Assembly: GCF_900119165.1 (NCBI RefSeq)
Contig: NZ_FPJG01000006.1
Coordinates: 4,464,001-4,528,000, forward strand
DNA: 64,000 nucleotides
Direction of reading: 5' to 3'
Origin: Amycolatopsis australiensis
Lineage (GTDB): Bacteria > Actinomycetota > Actinomycetes > Mycobacteriales > Pseudonocardiaceae
Within the stretch, counting starts at the first letter, position 1; each line of letters begins with the position of its first letter. The translations under genes and the position numbers were made by a program. Below are positions 16,307-25,548 of the stretch, in pieces. The notes beneath the pieces are model-generated. The model was not told where the DNA came from, made no database searches, and saw only the letters and a list, made by a program, of their open reading frames with translations.

Positions 16307-17344
16307 ATGAGGTTCGACGACGTGTTCGTGGCAGGCTGCGGCACCTGGCTGCCACCGGCGATGAGCGTCGGCGACGCGATCGCCGAAGGGTTGTGCGAGC
16401 CGGCGCTCGCCGCCGCGCTGGACATGGCCTCCGTGACCATCGCGGAGGAGGTGCCGGCGCCGGAGATGGCGGCCAGGGCGGCCCGGGTCGCGCTCGCGCG
16501 GGCCGCGGTTGATCCGTCCGAAGTGGACTTGCTGCTGCACGCCAGCTTCTACTACCAGGGCCACGACCTGTGGGCGCCGGCCTCGTACGTGCACCGGGTC
16601 GCCGTGGGCAACGCCTGCCCGGCGATCCAGATCGGCCAGGTGTCCAACGGCGGCATGGTGTCGCTGGAGCTGGCCGCCTCCTACCTGCTGGCCCGGCCCG
16701 GCCGGGGGACGGCGCTGCTCACCACCGGCGACCGGTTCTGCCCGCCGGGGTTCGACCGGTGGCACAGCGACACCGGGACGCTCTACGCCGACGGCGGGAC
16801 CGCCCTCGTGCTGTCCCGGACCCGCGGTTTCGCCAGGCTCCGCAGCGTGGCGACGGTCGGCCGGTCGGAGCTCGAGGGCATGCACCGGGGCGCCGAGCCC
16901 TTCGGCCCGGCGCCGTTCAGCTACCGGAAGGTCGTCGAAATGGACGCCTACAAGGACGCCTTCGTCGCCGAGGCCGGACGGTCGTTCGCGGTGGCGCAGG
17001 CGAGTTCCGGCCAGCGTGAAGCGATCGAGCGGGCGCTCGCCGACGCGGGCACCGAACTGGCCGCCATCGACTGGTTCGTGCTGCCGCACCTCGGGCGCAA
17101 ACGGCTGTCGGCGGGCTACTTCGGCAAGCTCGGCGTCCACCCGGGGCAGACGACCTGGCCGTGGAGCCGCACGGTCGGCCACCTCGGCGCGGGCGATCAG
17201 TTCGCCGGGCTGGAGCAGCTGGTCCGGACCGGGGCCGCGGGCCCGGGAAGCCGCTGTCTCCTGGTCGGTGTCGGTGCCGGCTTCAGCTGGTCGGGCGCGG
17301 TCGTCGAAGTCCTGGAGCGGCCGGAATGGGCGGAGCGGCCATGA
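16307..17344 (+). CDS. KSIII-like acyltransferase/starter ketosynthase with Ser in place of Cys
   Basis: 345 aa of the FabH-like thiolase fold. At the nucleophile position (QIGQVSNGGMVSLELA) residue 113 is Ser, not Cys. The first His is kept (VLPHLGRKRL), while the FabH Asn site reads TVGHLGAGDQF, with His and a nearby Asp. This combination matches the DpsC/CerJ side of the family rather than true FabH. With the acyltransferase that overlaps its stop, it resembles the DpsC/DpsD pair that sets a propionyl starter in daunorubicin synthesis. Here it may select the starter acyl unit, or transfer an acyl group late in the pathway. Confidence 0.88.
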   Translation: MRFDDVFVAGCGTWLPPAMSVGDAIAEGLCEPALAAALDMASVTIAEEVPAPEMAARAARVALARAAVDPSEVDLLLHASFYYQGHDLWAPASYVHRVAVGNACPAIQIGQVSNGGMVSLELAASYLLARPGRGTALLTTGDRFCPPGFDRWHSDTGTLYADGGTALVLSRTRGFARLRSVATVGRSELEGMHRGAEPFGPAPFSYRKVVEMDAYKDAFVAEAGRSFAVAQASSGQREAIERALADAGTELAAIDWFVLPHLGRKRLSAGYFGKLGVHPGQTTWPWSRTVGHLGAGDQFAGLEQLVRTGAAGPGSRCLLVGVGAGFSWSGAVVEVLERPEWAERP

Positions 17345-18327
17345 CCGGACGCGGACTCGTCCTGCTGCTGCCCGGCCAGGGCTCCCAGTACCAGGGGATG
17401 GCCGTGGCGCTTTACGAGCGTGAGCCGGTCTTCGCCGCGGCGGCCGACGAGTTCTTCGCCGCCATGGGACCCGAAGGAAAGCTCGTGCGCGACGACTGGC
17501 TCAGTGACGCGCCGGGTGTGTCGATCGACGACGGGCTGCGGGCGCAGCCGCTGCTGTTCGCCATCGGCTACGGCATCGGCCGGGTGCTGCTCGGCCGCGG
17601 GCTCCGGCCGGTGCGGCTGATCGGGCACAGCGTCGGGGAGCTCGCGGCCGCGGCGCTGGCCGGGGTGTTCGACCTGGCCGCGGCCGGCCGCATCCTGGCC
17701 GCCCGGTCACGGGTGCTGGCCGGCGCGCCGCCCGGCGGGATGCTCGCGGTCGCCGCCACGGCCGCCACGGCCGAGTCCTTTGTGGACCGTGAGGCGGCGG
17801 CGGGTGGAGTCGTGGTCGGCGCGGTCAACGCCCCGGCGCAGACCATCCTCGCCGGCCCCGAGCCGGAGCTCTCGCGGACCGAGACGGCGTTGCGGGCGGC
17901 CGGGCTGACCGTCCGCCGCGTGCGCTCCGCGCAGCCGTTCCACTCGCCGGTCCTGGACGCGGCGGCGGCGGAGTTCGAGCAGGCCGTCGCCGCGGAACGG
18001 CTGCGGCCGCCGCGGATCCCGGTCACCTCCGCCTGGACCGGCCGGCCGGTCGAAGCGGCCGAGGCGGTGCGCCCGTCGTTCTGGGCCCGGCAACTGGCCG
18101 GGCCCGTGCGGTTCTGGGCGGCCGTTTCGAGCCTGCCCGGCGACGGCGAGTTCACGTTCGCCGAGGCGGGCCCCGGCAACCTGCTGTCCATGGTCGCCCG
18201 GCGGCACCCGTCCGTGCGGGCGCGCCGCAGCGTGGTGGTCGGCCTGCTCCCGACCGAAGGAAAAGATGCCTGGCCGGTCTGGCGGGCGGCGCTGGAAAAG
18301 CTCGACTCCGAGAATTCACCGCACTGA
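17341..18327 (+). CDS. Malonyl-CoA:ACP-type acyltransferase
   Basis: 328 aa. The catalytic serine lies in LIGHSVGELAAAALAG, the N-terminal LLLPGQGSQYQGM loop is intact and the catalytic His is in QPFHSPVLDA. The Phe-His at the specificity site favours malonyl over methylmalonyl. ATG overlaps the KSIII-like stop (ATGA), so the two are made together. Free-standing ATs in type II clusters usually accompany a priming KSIII (DpsD, ZhuC); ZhuC-like proteins can also edit wrongly primed acetyl-ACP, and either role is possible. Confidence 0.9.
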   Translation: MTGRGLVLLLPGQGSQYQGMAVALYEREPVFAAAADEFFAAMGPEGKLVRDDWLSDAPGVSIDDGLRAQPLLFAIGYGIGRVLLGRGLRPVRLIGHSVGELAAAALAGVFDLAAAGRILAARSRVLAGAPPGGMLAVAATAATAESFVDREAAAGGVVVGAVNAPAQTILAGPEPELSRTETALRAAGLTVRRVRSAQPFHSPVLDAAAAEFEQAVAAERLRPPRIPVTSAWTGRPVEAAEAVRPSFWARQLAGPVRFWAAVSSLPGDGEFTFAEAGPGNLLSMVARRHPSVRARRSVVVGLLPTEGKDAWPVWRAALEKLDSENSPH

Positions 18328-18356
18328 GAGTGCACCGCACTGAGGGGAAGCAAAAG

Positions 18357-18689
18357 TTGTACAGCACACTGATCGTGGCCCGGCTGAAGCCGGATTCGGG
18401 CGAGGAAGTCGCCAAGCTGTTCGGCGAGTTCGACCGGACCGACATGCCGCACCTGATGGGCACCCGGCGCCGCCAGCTCTTCACCTACCAGGGCCTCTAC
18501 TTCCACCTGCAGGACTTCGACGCCGACAACGGCACCGAGGCGATCGACGGAGCCCGGACGGACCCCCGGTTCGTCGGGATCAGCCAGGACCTGCGTGCCT
18601 TCATCGACCCGTACGACCCGGCGACCTGGCGCTCGCCCGCCGACGCGATGGCCACCCGCTTCTACCACTGGACGGCCCCCGATGCCTGA
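18357..18689 (+). CDS. TcmI-type polyketide cyclase
   Basis: 110 aa with the ferredoxin-like fold sequence of the TcmI cyclase family: [20 protein letters not shown], then [20 protein letters not shown], then [14 protein letters not shown] at 18357 is the best start because family members begin MYSTLIVAR and AGGGGA lies upstream; a GTG at 18330 would add nine atypical residues. It directs a later ring closure of the folded poly-beta-ketone. The start codon of the KS lies inside its 3' end. Confidence 0.88.
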   Translation: MYSTLIVARLKPDSGEEVAKLFGEFDRTDMPHLMGTRRRQLFTYQGLYFHLQDFDADNGTEAIDGARTDPRFVGISQDLRAFIDPYDPATWRSPADAMATRFYHWTAPDA

Positions 18690-19959
18690 TCCACGACGCC
18701 GGGTCGTCATCACCGGGATCGGAGTACTGGCGCCGGGCGGGGCCGGCACCAAGGACTTCTGGAGCATGCTCACCGAGGGACGCACCGCGACCAGGGCGCT
18801 GACCTTCTTCGACGCCTCGCCGTTTCGCTCGCGCGTGGCGGCGGAGGTCGACTTCGACCCGGAGGCGCACGGGCTGAGCCCGCAGCAGATCCGGCGGATG
18901 GACCGGGCCGCGCAGTTCGCGGTGGTCGCGACCGGTGAGGCGGTCGCCGACAGCGGCCTGGAGCCCGGGCAGCTGGACCCGGCCCGGATCGGGGTGGCGA
19001 TCGGCAGCGCGGTCGGCGCCACGACCGGCCTGGAGAACGAGTACCGGGTGGTCAGCGACGGCGGACGGCTCGAACTGGTGGACCACGCCTACACCGTGCC
19101 CCACCTCTACGACTACTTCGTGCCGAGCTCGTTCGCGGCCGAGGTGGCCTGGTCGGTGGGCGCCGAAGGGCCGGCGACGGTGATGTCGACCGGCTGCACC
19201 TCGGGCCTGGACTCGGTCGGCTACGCCTGCGAGCTGATCCGGGAGGGCGCCGCCGACGTGATGATCACCGGCGGCACCGACGCCCCGATCTCGCCGATCA
19301 CGGTGGCCTGCTTCGACGCGATCAAGGCGACCACCCCGCGCAACGACGACGCGGAGCACGCGTCCCGGCCGTTCGACCGCACGCGCAACGGGTTCGTGCT
19401 CGGCGAGGGCGCGGCGGTCCTGGTCCTGGAGGAGCGGGAAAGCGCGCTGCGGCGCGGGGCGCACGTCTACGCCGAGATCGGCGGGTACGCGACGCGGTCC
19501 AACGCTTATCACATGACCGGGCTGCGCGCCGACGGCAAGGAGATGACCGAGGCGATCCGGGCCGCCATGGCCGAGGCCAGGGTCAACCCCGAGGACATCG
19601 ACTACGTCAACGCGCACGGTTCCGGCACCAAGCAGAACGACCGGCACGAGACGGCGGCGTTCAAGAACAGCCTGGGGGAGCACGCCTACCGCGTCCCGGT
19701 GAGCTCCATCAAGTCGATGGTCGGCCACTCGCTGGGCGCGATCGGCTCGATCGAGATCGCCGCCTGCGCGCTGGCGATCGAGCACGACGTCGTGCCGCCG
19801 ACGGCGAACCTGCACGTGCCGGATCCCGAGTGCGATCTGGACTACGTGCCGCTGACCGCGCGGGAGTGGCGGACCGGCGGCGTGCTGACCGTGGGCAGCG
19901 GGTTCGGCGGCTTCCAGAGCGCGATGGTGCTGCGCCGCGGCGATCAGGGCGCCGCATGA
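18682..19959 (+). CDS. Type II PKS ketosynthase alpha (KS)
   Basis: 425 aa. Active-site Cys in [16 protein letters not shown], and the two catalytic His in [14 protein letters not shown] and [10 protein letters not shown]. It performs decarboxylative Claisen condensations of malonyl-ACP as a heterodimer with the chain length factor encoded next. ATG overlaps the cyclase stop and the gene ends with ATGA coupling to the CLF, the canonical type II order. Confidence 0.97.
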   Translation: MPDPRRRVVITGIGVLAPGGAGTKDFWSMLTEGRTATRALTFFDASPFRSRVAAEVDFDPEAHGLSPQQIRRMDRAAQFAVVATGEAVADSGLEPGQLDPARIGVAIGSAVGATTGLENEYRVVSDGGRLELVDHAYTVPHLYDYFVPSSFAAEVAWSVGAEGPATVMSTGCTSGLDSVGYACELIREGAADVMITGGTDAPISPITVACFDAIKATTPRNDDAEHASRPFDRTRNGFVLGEGAAVLVLEERESALRRGAHVYAEIGGYATRSNAYHMTGLRADGKEMTEAIRAAMAEARVNPEDIDYVNAHGSGTKQNDRHETAAFKNSLGEHAYRVPVSSIKSMVGHSLGAIGSIEIAACALAIEHDVVPPTANLHVPDPECDLDYVPLTAREWRTGGVLTVGSGFGGFQSAMVLRRGDQGAA

Positions 19960-21230
19960 GCGCCGCGACGGTGGTGACCGGGCTCGGCGTCGCGGCGCCG
20001 AACGGCCTCGGCACCGCCGACTTCTGGGCGGCGACGCGCGCGGGCCGCACCGGCATCGGGCCCCTGACCCGTTTCGATCCGGCGGGCTACCCGTCGGTGC
20101 TGGCGGGCGAGGTACCGGGATTCGTGGCCGCGGACCACCTGTCCGGGCGGATGCTGCCGCAGACCGACCACATGACCCGGCTCGCCCTCGTGGTCGGCGA
20201 CTGGGCCCTCGCGGACGCCGGTGTGGTGCCGGCCGAGCTGCCGTCGTTCGACATGGGCGTGATCACCGCGAGCTCGGCGGGCGGCTACGAGTTCGGTGAG
20301 CGGGAGCTGCGCAACATGTGGCGCAAGGGCGGCCAGTACGTCTCGGCCTACCAGTCCTTCGCCTGGTTCTATGCGGTGAACAGCGGCCAGCTCTCGATCC
20401 GCAACGGGATGCGCGGGCCGAGCGGCGTGCTGGTCTCCGACCAGGCGGGCTCGCTGGACGCGCTCGCGCAGGCCCGGCGGCAGATCCGCCGGGGCACGCG
20501 GCTGGTCCTCTCCGGCGCGGTCGACTCCTCGCTCTGTTCGTGGGGCTGGGTGGCGCACCTGTCGAGCGGCCGGCTGAGCACGAGCGACGACCCGGACGGG
20601 GCGTACCTGCCCTTCGACCGCCGGGCCGCCGGGCACGTCACCGGCGAAGGCGGGGCGCTGCTGACGCTGGAAGACGCGGACAGCGCGCGGGAGCGCGGCG
20701 CGCGCGTCTACGGCGAGATCGCCGGGTACGGCGCGAGTTTCGACCCGCGGCCCGGCAGCGGACGGCCGCCGGCGCTGGCCCGGGCCATCGTCCTCGCGCT
20801 CGAGGACGCGGGGATGACCGCCGCTGACGTCGACGTCGTCTTCGCCGACGCGGCCGCCGTCCCCGAGCTCGACCGCGTCGAGGCCGACGCGATCACCGCG
20901 GTCTTCGGCCCGCGCGGGGTCGCGGTCACCGCGCCCAAGACGATGACCGGACGGCTCTGTTCCGGGGCCGCGGCGCTGGACGTGGTCACGGCACTGCTGT
21001 CGATGCGGGATTCGGTGATCCCGCCGACCACGAACGTCTCGCTCGCGCCGGAGTACGAGCTCGACCTGGTGACCGCCGGCCCGCGGTCCGCCCCGGTCCG
21101 CGCGGCCGTCGTGCTCGCCAGGGGCCACGGCGGCTTCAACTCCGCCGTCGTCCTCCGCGCGCCGTCCGCCGCGGGCGCAGACCCGTCAAGTCCACATCAG
21201 ACACTCCAGAAAGGAACTGGTCATGGCTGA
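19956..21230 (+). CDS. Type II PKS chain length factor (KS beta)
   Basis: 424 aa. The KS Cys is replaced by Gln ([12 protein letters not shown]), the hallmark of CLFs. Residues aligned with the actinorhodin CLF gate (Phe109, Thr112, Phe116) are Tyr111, Gly114 and Leu118 in [12 protein letters not shown]. The small residues at the last two positions suggest a pocket longer than for a C16 octaketide. The dimer-interface region [18 protein letters not shown] is typical. ATG overlaps the KS stop, and the 3' end overlaps the ACP start by 8 bp. Confidence 0.96.
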   Translation: MSAATVVTGLGVAAPNGLGTADFWAATRAGRTGIGPLTRFDPAGYPSVLAGEVPGFVAADHLSGRMLPQTDHMTRLALVVGDWALADAGVVPAELPSFDMGVITASSAGGYEFGERELRNMWRKGGQYVSAYQSFAWFYAVNSGQLSIRNGMRGPSGVLVSDQAGSLDALAQARRQIRRGTRLVLSGAVDSSLCSWGWVAHLSSGRLSTSDDPDGAYLPFDRRAAGHVTGEGGALLTLEDADSARERGARVYGEIAGYGASFDPRPGSGRPPALARAIVLALEDAGMTAADVDVVFADAAAVPELDRVEADAITAVFGPRGVAVTAPKTMTGRLCSGAAALDVVTALLSMRDSVIPPTTNVSLAPEYELDLVTAGPRSAPVRAAVVLARGHGGFNSAVVLRAPSAAGADPSSPHQTLQKGTGHG

Positions 21231-21492
21231 CCACACCCTGACCCTGGCCGACCTCCGGCGCATCCTCGGCGAGGCGGCCGGCGCCGACGAGGCCACCGCC
21301 GGCGTCGACGCCGACGCCGTGGACACCTCGTTCGAAGACCTCGGCTACGACTCGCTCGCCCTGATGGAGACGGCGAGCCGGATCGAACGGGAGTACGCCA
21401 TCAAGCTCGACGAGTCGGTCCTCGCCGACGCGGACACCCCCCGCGCGCTGCTCGATCTGGTCAACGAGCAGCTGTCGGCGGGCGTCGCCTGA
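21223..21492 (+). CDS. Acyl carrier protein
   Basis: 89 aa four-helix carrier. The phosphopantetheine serine is in FEDLGYDSLALMETASRIER (Asp-Ser-Leu motif). It carries the growing polyketide between AT, KS/CLF, ketoreductase and cyclases. It overlaps the CLF gene, completing the minimal PKS. Confidence 0.96.
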   Translation: MADHTLTLADLRRILGEAAGADEATAGVDADAVDTSFEDLGYDSLALMETASRIEREYAIKLDESVLADADTPRALLDLVNEQLSAGVA

Positions 21493-21585
21493 CTCGTCCC
21501 GCCGGGTGCCGCCGCCGTGCCCGATGTCCCCGGCCGGCACGGCGGCGGCCCACCACCGCACCCACACCGAAGCATTGGAGCAGCC

Positions 21586-22371
21586 ATGCCGAACCAGCAG
21601 AAGCGAGTGGCCCTGGTCACCGGGGGCACCCGCGGGATCGGGCTCGCCGTGACCAGGACACTCGGGGCGCAGGGACACCAGGTGTTCCTGTGCGCACGGG
21701 ACGCCGACGCGGTCGAGCTGACCGTCAAGCAGTTGCGGAACGAGGACCTGGAGGTCGACGGCACGGCCTGCGACGTCGCCTCCGCCGAGGACATCACCGC
21801 CTGCGTGCGCGCCGCCGTCGAGTCCTTCGGCCCGGTCGACGTGCTGGTGAACAACGCCGGGCGCAGCGGCGGCGGCGTGACCGCGGACCTCGACGACGAG
21901 CTCTGGCTCGACGTCGTGAACACCAATCTCACCAGCGTCTTCCGGATGACCCGGGCGGTGCTGACCATCGGCGGCATGCGGCACAAGGACCGCGGGCGGA
22001 TCATCAACATCGCCTCGACGGCGGGCAAGCAGGGCGTGGTGCTCGGTGCCCCGTACTCGGCGTCCAAGCACGGCGTGGTCGGGTTCACCAAGGCGCTGGG
22101 CAACGAGCTGGCGCCGACCGGGATCACCGTGAACGCGGTGTGCCCCGGCTACGTCGAAACGTCGATGGCGCACCGGGTCCGGCAGGGATACGCCGAGGCC
22201 TTCGGGACTTCCGAAGAGGAGATCCTGGAGAAGTTCCGGGCGAAGATCCCGCTCGGCCGGTACTCCACCCCGGAAGAGGTGGCCGGGATGGTCGGCTACC
22301 TGGCGTCCGACACCGCCGCGTCCGTCACCGCACAGGCGATCAACGTCTGCGGCGGCCTCGGCAACTTCTGA
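21586..22371 (+). CDS. Polyketide C9-type ketoreductase (ActIII family)
   Basis: 261 aa SDR. NADPH motif VTGGTRGIGLAV, NNAG at about residue 90, catalytic Ser/Tyr/Lys in IINIASTAGKQG and YSASKHGVVGF. The long helix 6-7 insert (EAFGTSEEEILEKFRAKIPL) and C-terminal NVCGGLGNF match ActIII-like enzymes that reduce the C9 carbonyl of the nascent chain. ATG 21586 follows GGAG. Its presence with a didomain aromatase defines a reduced first ring. Confidence 0.94.
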   Translation: MPNQQKRVALVTGGTRGIGLAVTRTLGAQGHQVFLCARDADAVELTVKQLRNEDLEVDGTACDVASAEDITACVRAAVESFGPVDVLVNNAGRSGGGVTADLDDELWLDVVNTNLTSVFRMTRAVLTIGGMRHKDRGRIINIASTAGKQGVVLGAPYSASKHGVVGFTKALGNELAPTGITVNAVCPGYVETSMAHRVRQGYAEAFGTSEEEILEKFRAKIPLGRYSTPEEVAGMVGYLASDTAASVTAQAINVCGGLGNF

Positions 22372-22393
22372 TTTCTCGCGAGGGAGCGAACCC

Positions 22394-23335
22394 ATGTCGA
22401 AGGCGGAACAGCGCGAGGTGGCGCACGAGATCACCATCGGCGCACCGGCGTCCGAGGTGTACCGGCTGGTCGCCGAAGTGCGGAACTGGCCGCGGATCTT
22501 CCCCCCGACCATCCACGTCGACCGGCTGGAGCACGACGGAACCGAGGAGCGGATCCGGATCTGGGCCACCGCCAACGGCCGTCCGAAGAACTGGACCTCG
22601 CGCCGGTTCCTGGATCCCGGCGCGCTGCGCGTCGAGTTCCGGCAGGAGGTCTCCGCGCCACCGGTGGCCGAGATGGGCGGCACGTGGATCATCGAACCGC
22701 TCGCGCGGGAAACCGCGAAAGTCACGCTGCTGCACCACTACCGCGCGGTGGACGACGATCCCGGGAGCCTGGCGTGGATCGACGAAGCCGTCGACCGCAA
22801 CAGCCGGTCGGAGCTCGCGGCGCTGAAGACGGGCGCCGAACAGGACAGCGGTGCCGGACTGGCCGTGTCGTTCGAGGACTCCGTGCGGATCGACGGCTCG
22901 GCCGAGGACGTCTACGACTTCCTCGACGAGGCGGACCGCTGGCGGGAGCGCCTGCCGCACGTCGCCCGCGTGGAGCTGACCGAGGAGAGCCCGGGCGTGC
23001 AGACGCTGGAGATGGACACGCGCACCAAGGACGGCGCCACGCACACGACCAAGTCGGTCCGGGTGTGCTTCCCGCACCGCGAAATCGTCTACAAGCAGAT
23101 CACGCTGCCGGCGCTGATGAGCGTGCACACCGGGTACTGGCGGCTCTGGGAGACCGACCAGGGCGTCACCGCGGTCTCGCAGCACACCGTGGTGATCGAC
23201 CCCGGCAGCATCCCGGCGGTCCTCGGGCCGGAGGCGGGTGTCGAGGAGGCCAAGAAGTTCGTGCGGAACGCGCTCGGCGGCAACAGCCTGGCCACCCTCG
23301 GGCACGCGAAGGCCTACGCCGAGAGCAGGCGCTGA
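22394..23335 (+). CDS. Didomain aromatase/cyclase
   Basis: 313 aa with two SRPBCC (Bet v1-like) domains: residues about 5-150 (EITIGAPASEVYRLVAEVRN) and about 160-305 (SVRIDGSAEDVYDFLDEADR). Such didomain ARO/CYCs (ActVII, DpsF type) dehydrate and aromatise the first ring of C9-reduced polyketides, consistent with the ketoreductase just upstream. ATG 22394 follows GGGAG. The next gene starts immediately after its stop. Confidence 0.93.
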   Translation: MSKAEQREVAHEITIGAPASEVYRLVAEVRNWPRIFPPTIHVDRLEHDGTEERIRIWATANGRPKNWTSRRFLDPGALRVEFRQEVSAPPVAEMGGTWIIEPLARETAKVTLLHHYRAVDDDPGSLAWIDEAVDRNSRSELAALKTGAEQDSGAGLAVSFEDSVRIDGSAEDVYDFLDEADRWRERLPHVARVELTEESPGVQTLEMDTRTKDGATHTTKSVRVCFPHREIVYKQITLPALMSVHTGYWRLWETDQGVTAVSQHTVVIDPGSIPAVLGPEAGVEEAKKFVRNALGGNSLATLGHAKAYAESRR

Positions 23336-24778
23336 GTGGCCGCCCCGATCGTGGTCGCCGGGGCCGGGCCCGTCGGGCTGCTGCTGGCCGGCGAGCTGCG
23401 CCTCGGCGGCGCCGACGTCGTCGTCGTGGACCGGCTCACCGAGCCCACCGGCGAATCCCGCGCCTCCACCCTGCACGCCCGCACCATGGAACTGTTCGAC
23501 CAGCGCGGCCTGCTGGCGCCGCTGGGTGTCCCGCCGAACGACCCGGCGGGACACTTCGGCGGGATCCGGATGAGCCTCGCCGGACTGCCCAGCCCGTACC
23601 CCGGCCAGTGGAAGGTGCCGCAGACCCGCACCGAGGCGCTGCTGGCGGAGTGGGCTCGTGGTCTCGGCGCGGACCTGCGCCGTGGCCACGAGCTGACCGG
23701 GCTGACCGACCACGGAGACCACGTCGAGGTGGAGCTGGCCACCCCCGACGGCCCGGCCCGGCTGCGCGCGGCGTACCTGGCCGGCTGCGACGGCGAACGG
23801 AGCACGGTGGCCCGCCTGGCCGGGTTCGCCTTCTCCGGCGAACGGGCGGACAAGGAGATGCTCCGCGCCGACGTGGCCGGGATCGACATCCCCGACCGGC
23901 GGTTCGAGCGGTTCCCGGCCGGTCTCGCGGTGGCCGGCCGCCGTCCCGGCGGCGTCACCCGGGTCATGGTCCACGAATTCGGCCGGCCGGTCGGAAACCG
24001 GGCAGGCGAGCCGGAGTTCGCCGAGGTCGCGCAGGTCTGGCGGCGGGTCACCGGCGAAGACATCGGCGGCGGCACCCCGTTGTGGGTCAACGCCTTCGAC
24101 AACACCAGCCGGCAGGCCGCCCGCTACCGGCTCGGCCGGGTCTTCCTGGCCGGGGACGCCGCGCACGCGCAGATGCCGGTGGGCGGCCAGGCACTCAACC
24201 TGGGGCTGCAGGACGCCGTCAACCTCGGCTGGAAGCTGGCCGCGGCGGTGGCCGGGTGGGCGCCGGCGGGCCTGCTCGACTCCTACCACGCCGAACGCCA
24301 CGAAGTGGGCGCCCGCGTCCTGGCGAACATCCGGGCGCAGGCGCTGGTCCTGCTCGGCGGCGGCGAGGTGGAGCCGGTCCGCGGCGTGTTCGCCGAGCTC
24401 CTGCAGTACGAAGCCGTCCGCGCGCGGCTCGGTGCCGCCGTCAGCGGCCTGGACGTCCGCTACGACGTCGGGCCGGGCGTGCATCCGCTGCTGGGCGCCC
24501 GGATCCCGCCCGAGGCCACCCGGCCCGGCTCCGCGAGCCTGCTCCGCCCGGCCCGCGGCGTGCTGCTCGACCTCACCGCCGGGCGCTGGGCGGATGCGGC
24601 CGGTCCGTGGGCGGACCGGGTGGACACCGTCTCCGCCGAGCCGGTGCCGGAGGGACCGCTGGCCGGAACGGAGGCCGTGCTCGTGCGGCCGGACGGCCAC
24701 GTCGGGTGGGTCGCCGGCGACGGGACCGGCGTCGAGAGCGCGCTGCGTCGCTGGTTCGGCGCCGAGGGGAGTGGATGA
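23336..24778 (+). CDS. Class A FAD-dependent aromatic polyketide monooxygenase (second copy)
   Basis: 480 aa, same layout as the 13411 enzyme: GAGPVGLLLAGELRLGGADV, LAGCDGERSTVARLAGF, RVFLAGDAAHAQMPVGGQAL, and a thioredoxin-like tail. The two clearly share ancestry (for example VSGLDVRYDVG is identical in both), indicating duplication followed by specialisation. GTG 23336 abuts the preceding TGA. Likely performs a different hydroxylation or oxidative ring step. Confidence 0.9.
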   Translation: MAAPIVVAGAGPVGLLLAGELRLGGADVVVVDRLTEPTGESRASTLHARTMELFDQRGLLAPLGVPPNDPAGHFGGIRMSLAGLPSPYPGQWKVPQTRTEALLAEWARGLGADLRRGHELTGLTDHGDHVEVELATPDGPARLRAAYLAGCDGERSTVARLAGFAFSGERADKEMLRADVAGIDIPDRRFERFPAGLAVAGRRPGGVTRVMVHEFGRPVGNRAGEPEFAEVAQVWRRVTGEDIGGGTPLWVNAFDNTSRQAARYRLGRVFLAGDAAHAQMPVGGQALNLGLQDAVNLGWKLAAAVAGWAPAGLLDSYHAERHEVGARVLANIRAQALVLLGGGEVEPVRGVFAELLQYEAVRARLGAAVSGLDVRYDVGPGVHPLLGARIPPEATRPGSASLLRPARGVLLDLTAGRWADAAGPWADRVDTVSAEPVPEGPLAGTEAVLVRPDGHVGWVAGDGTGVESALRRWFGAEGSG

Positions 24779-25548
24779 CCGTGCAGCTGGCGAACAAGAC
24801 CGCGCTGGTCACCGGGTCGAGCCGGGGGATCGGCCGGGCCATCGCGACGCGGCTCGCGCGGGCCGGGGCGGTGACGGCGGTGCATTCCGGGACCGACGCC
24901 GGCGGCGTGGCCGAGACCGTGCGCGTCATCGAGGAAGCAGGCGGACGGGCTTTCCCCGTGCTGGCCGAGCTGGGGGTGCCCGGCGACGTCGACGTCCTCT
25001 TCGACGGGCTGGAGGCGGGGCTGAAGGAGCACGCCGACCGCGTCGGGCTGGACATCCTGGTCAACAACGCGGCCGTGCTCGGCACCGTGGCGCCCGAGGA
25101 GGTCACGCCCGGGCAATTCGACCGGCTCATGGCGGTCAACGCGAAGGCCCCGCTCTTCATCGTGCAGCGGGCGCTGCCGCTGATGCCCGACGGCGGGCGG
25201 ATCGTCAACATCTCCACCGGGCTCACCAGGTTCGCGAACCCGCCCGAGGTGGCGCACGCGATGAGCAAGGCCGCCCTCGAAATGATCACACTGCACTTCG
25301 CGCGGCACCTGGGTGCCCGGGGCATCACGGTCAACACGGTGGCGCCCGGCGTCGTCGACACCGGCGACCTGGCGCGGGCCGAGCCGTGGCTGCGGGCGGC
25401 GCTGTCCGGCCTGTCGGCGTTCGGCAGGCTCGGCGAACCCGAAGACATCTCCGAGGTGGTGGCCTTCCTCGCCGCCCCGGAAGCGCGGTGGATCACCGGC
25501 GCGTGGATCGACGCCACCGGCGGCACGATGCTCGGCCAGGACCTGTGA
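24775..25548 (+). CDS. SDR-fold protein with catalytic Tyr replaced by His
   Basis: 257 aa. Cofactor site VTGSSRGIGRAIATRLARAG, NNA motif and Asn (MAVNAKAP) are normal. At the YxxxK site the sequence is VAHAMSKAALE: His161 (CAC, one base from TAC) precedes Lys165, and the partner Ser is Thr (NISTGLTRF). Related ring ketoreductases read VAYAMTK there. It may still reduce by a different acid, or act as a cyclase, dehydratase or binding protein. ATG overlaps the monooxygenase stop (ATGA). Confidence 0.85.
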   Translation: MTVQLANKTALVTGSSRGIGRAIATRLARAGAVTAVHSGTDAGGVAETVRVIEEAGGRAFPVLAELGVPGDVDVLFDGLEAGLKEHADRVGLDILVNNAAVLGTVAPEEVTPGQFDRLMAVNAKAPLFIVQRALPLMPDGGRIVNISTGLTRFANPPEVAHAMSKAALEMITLHFARHLGARGITVNTVAPGVVDTGDLARAEPWLRAALSGLSAFGRLGEPEDISEVVAFLAAPEARWITGAWIDATGGTMLGQDL

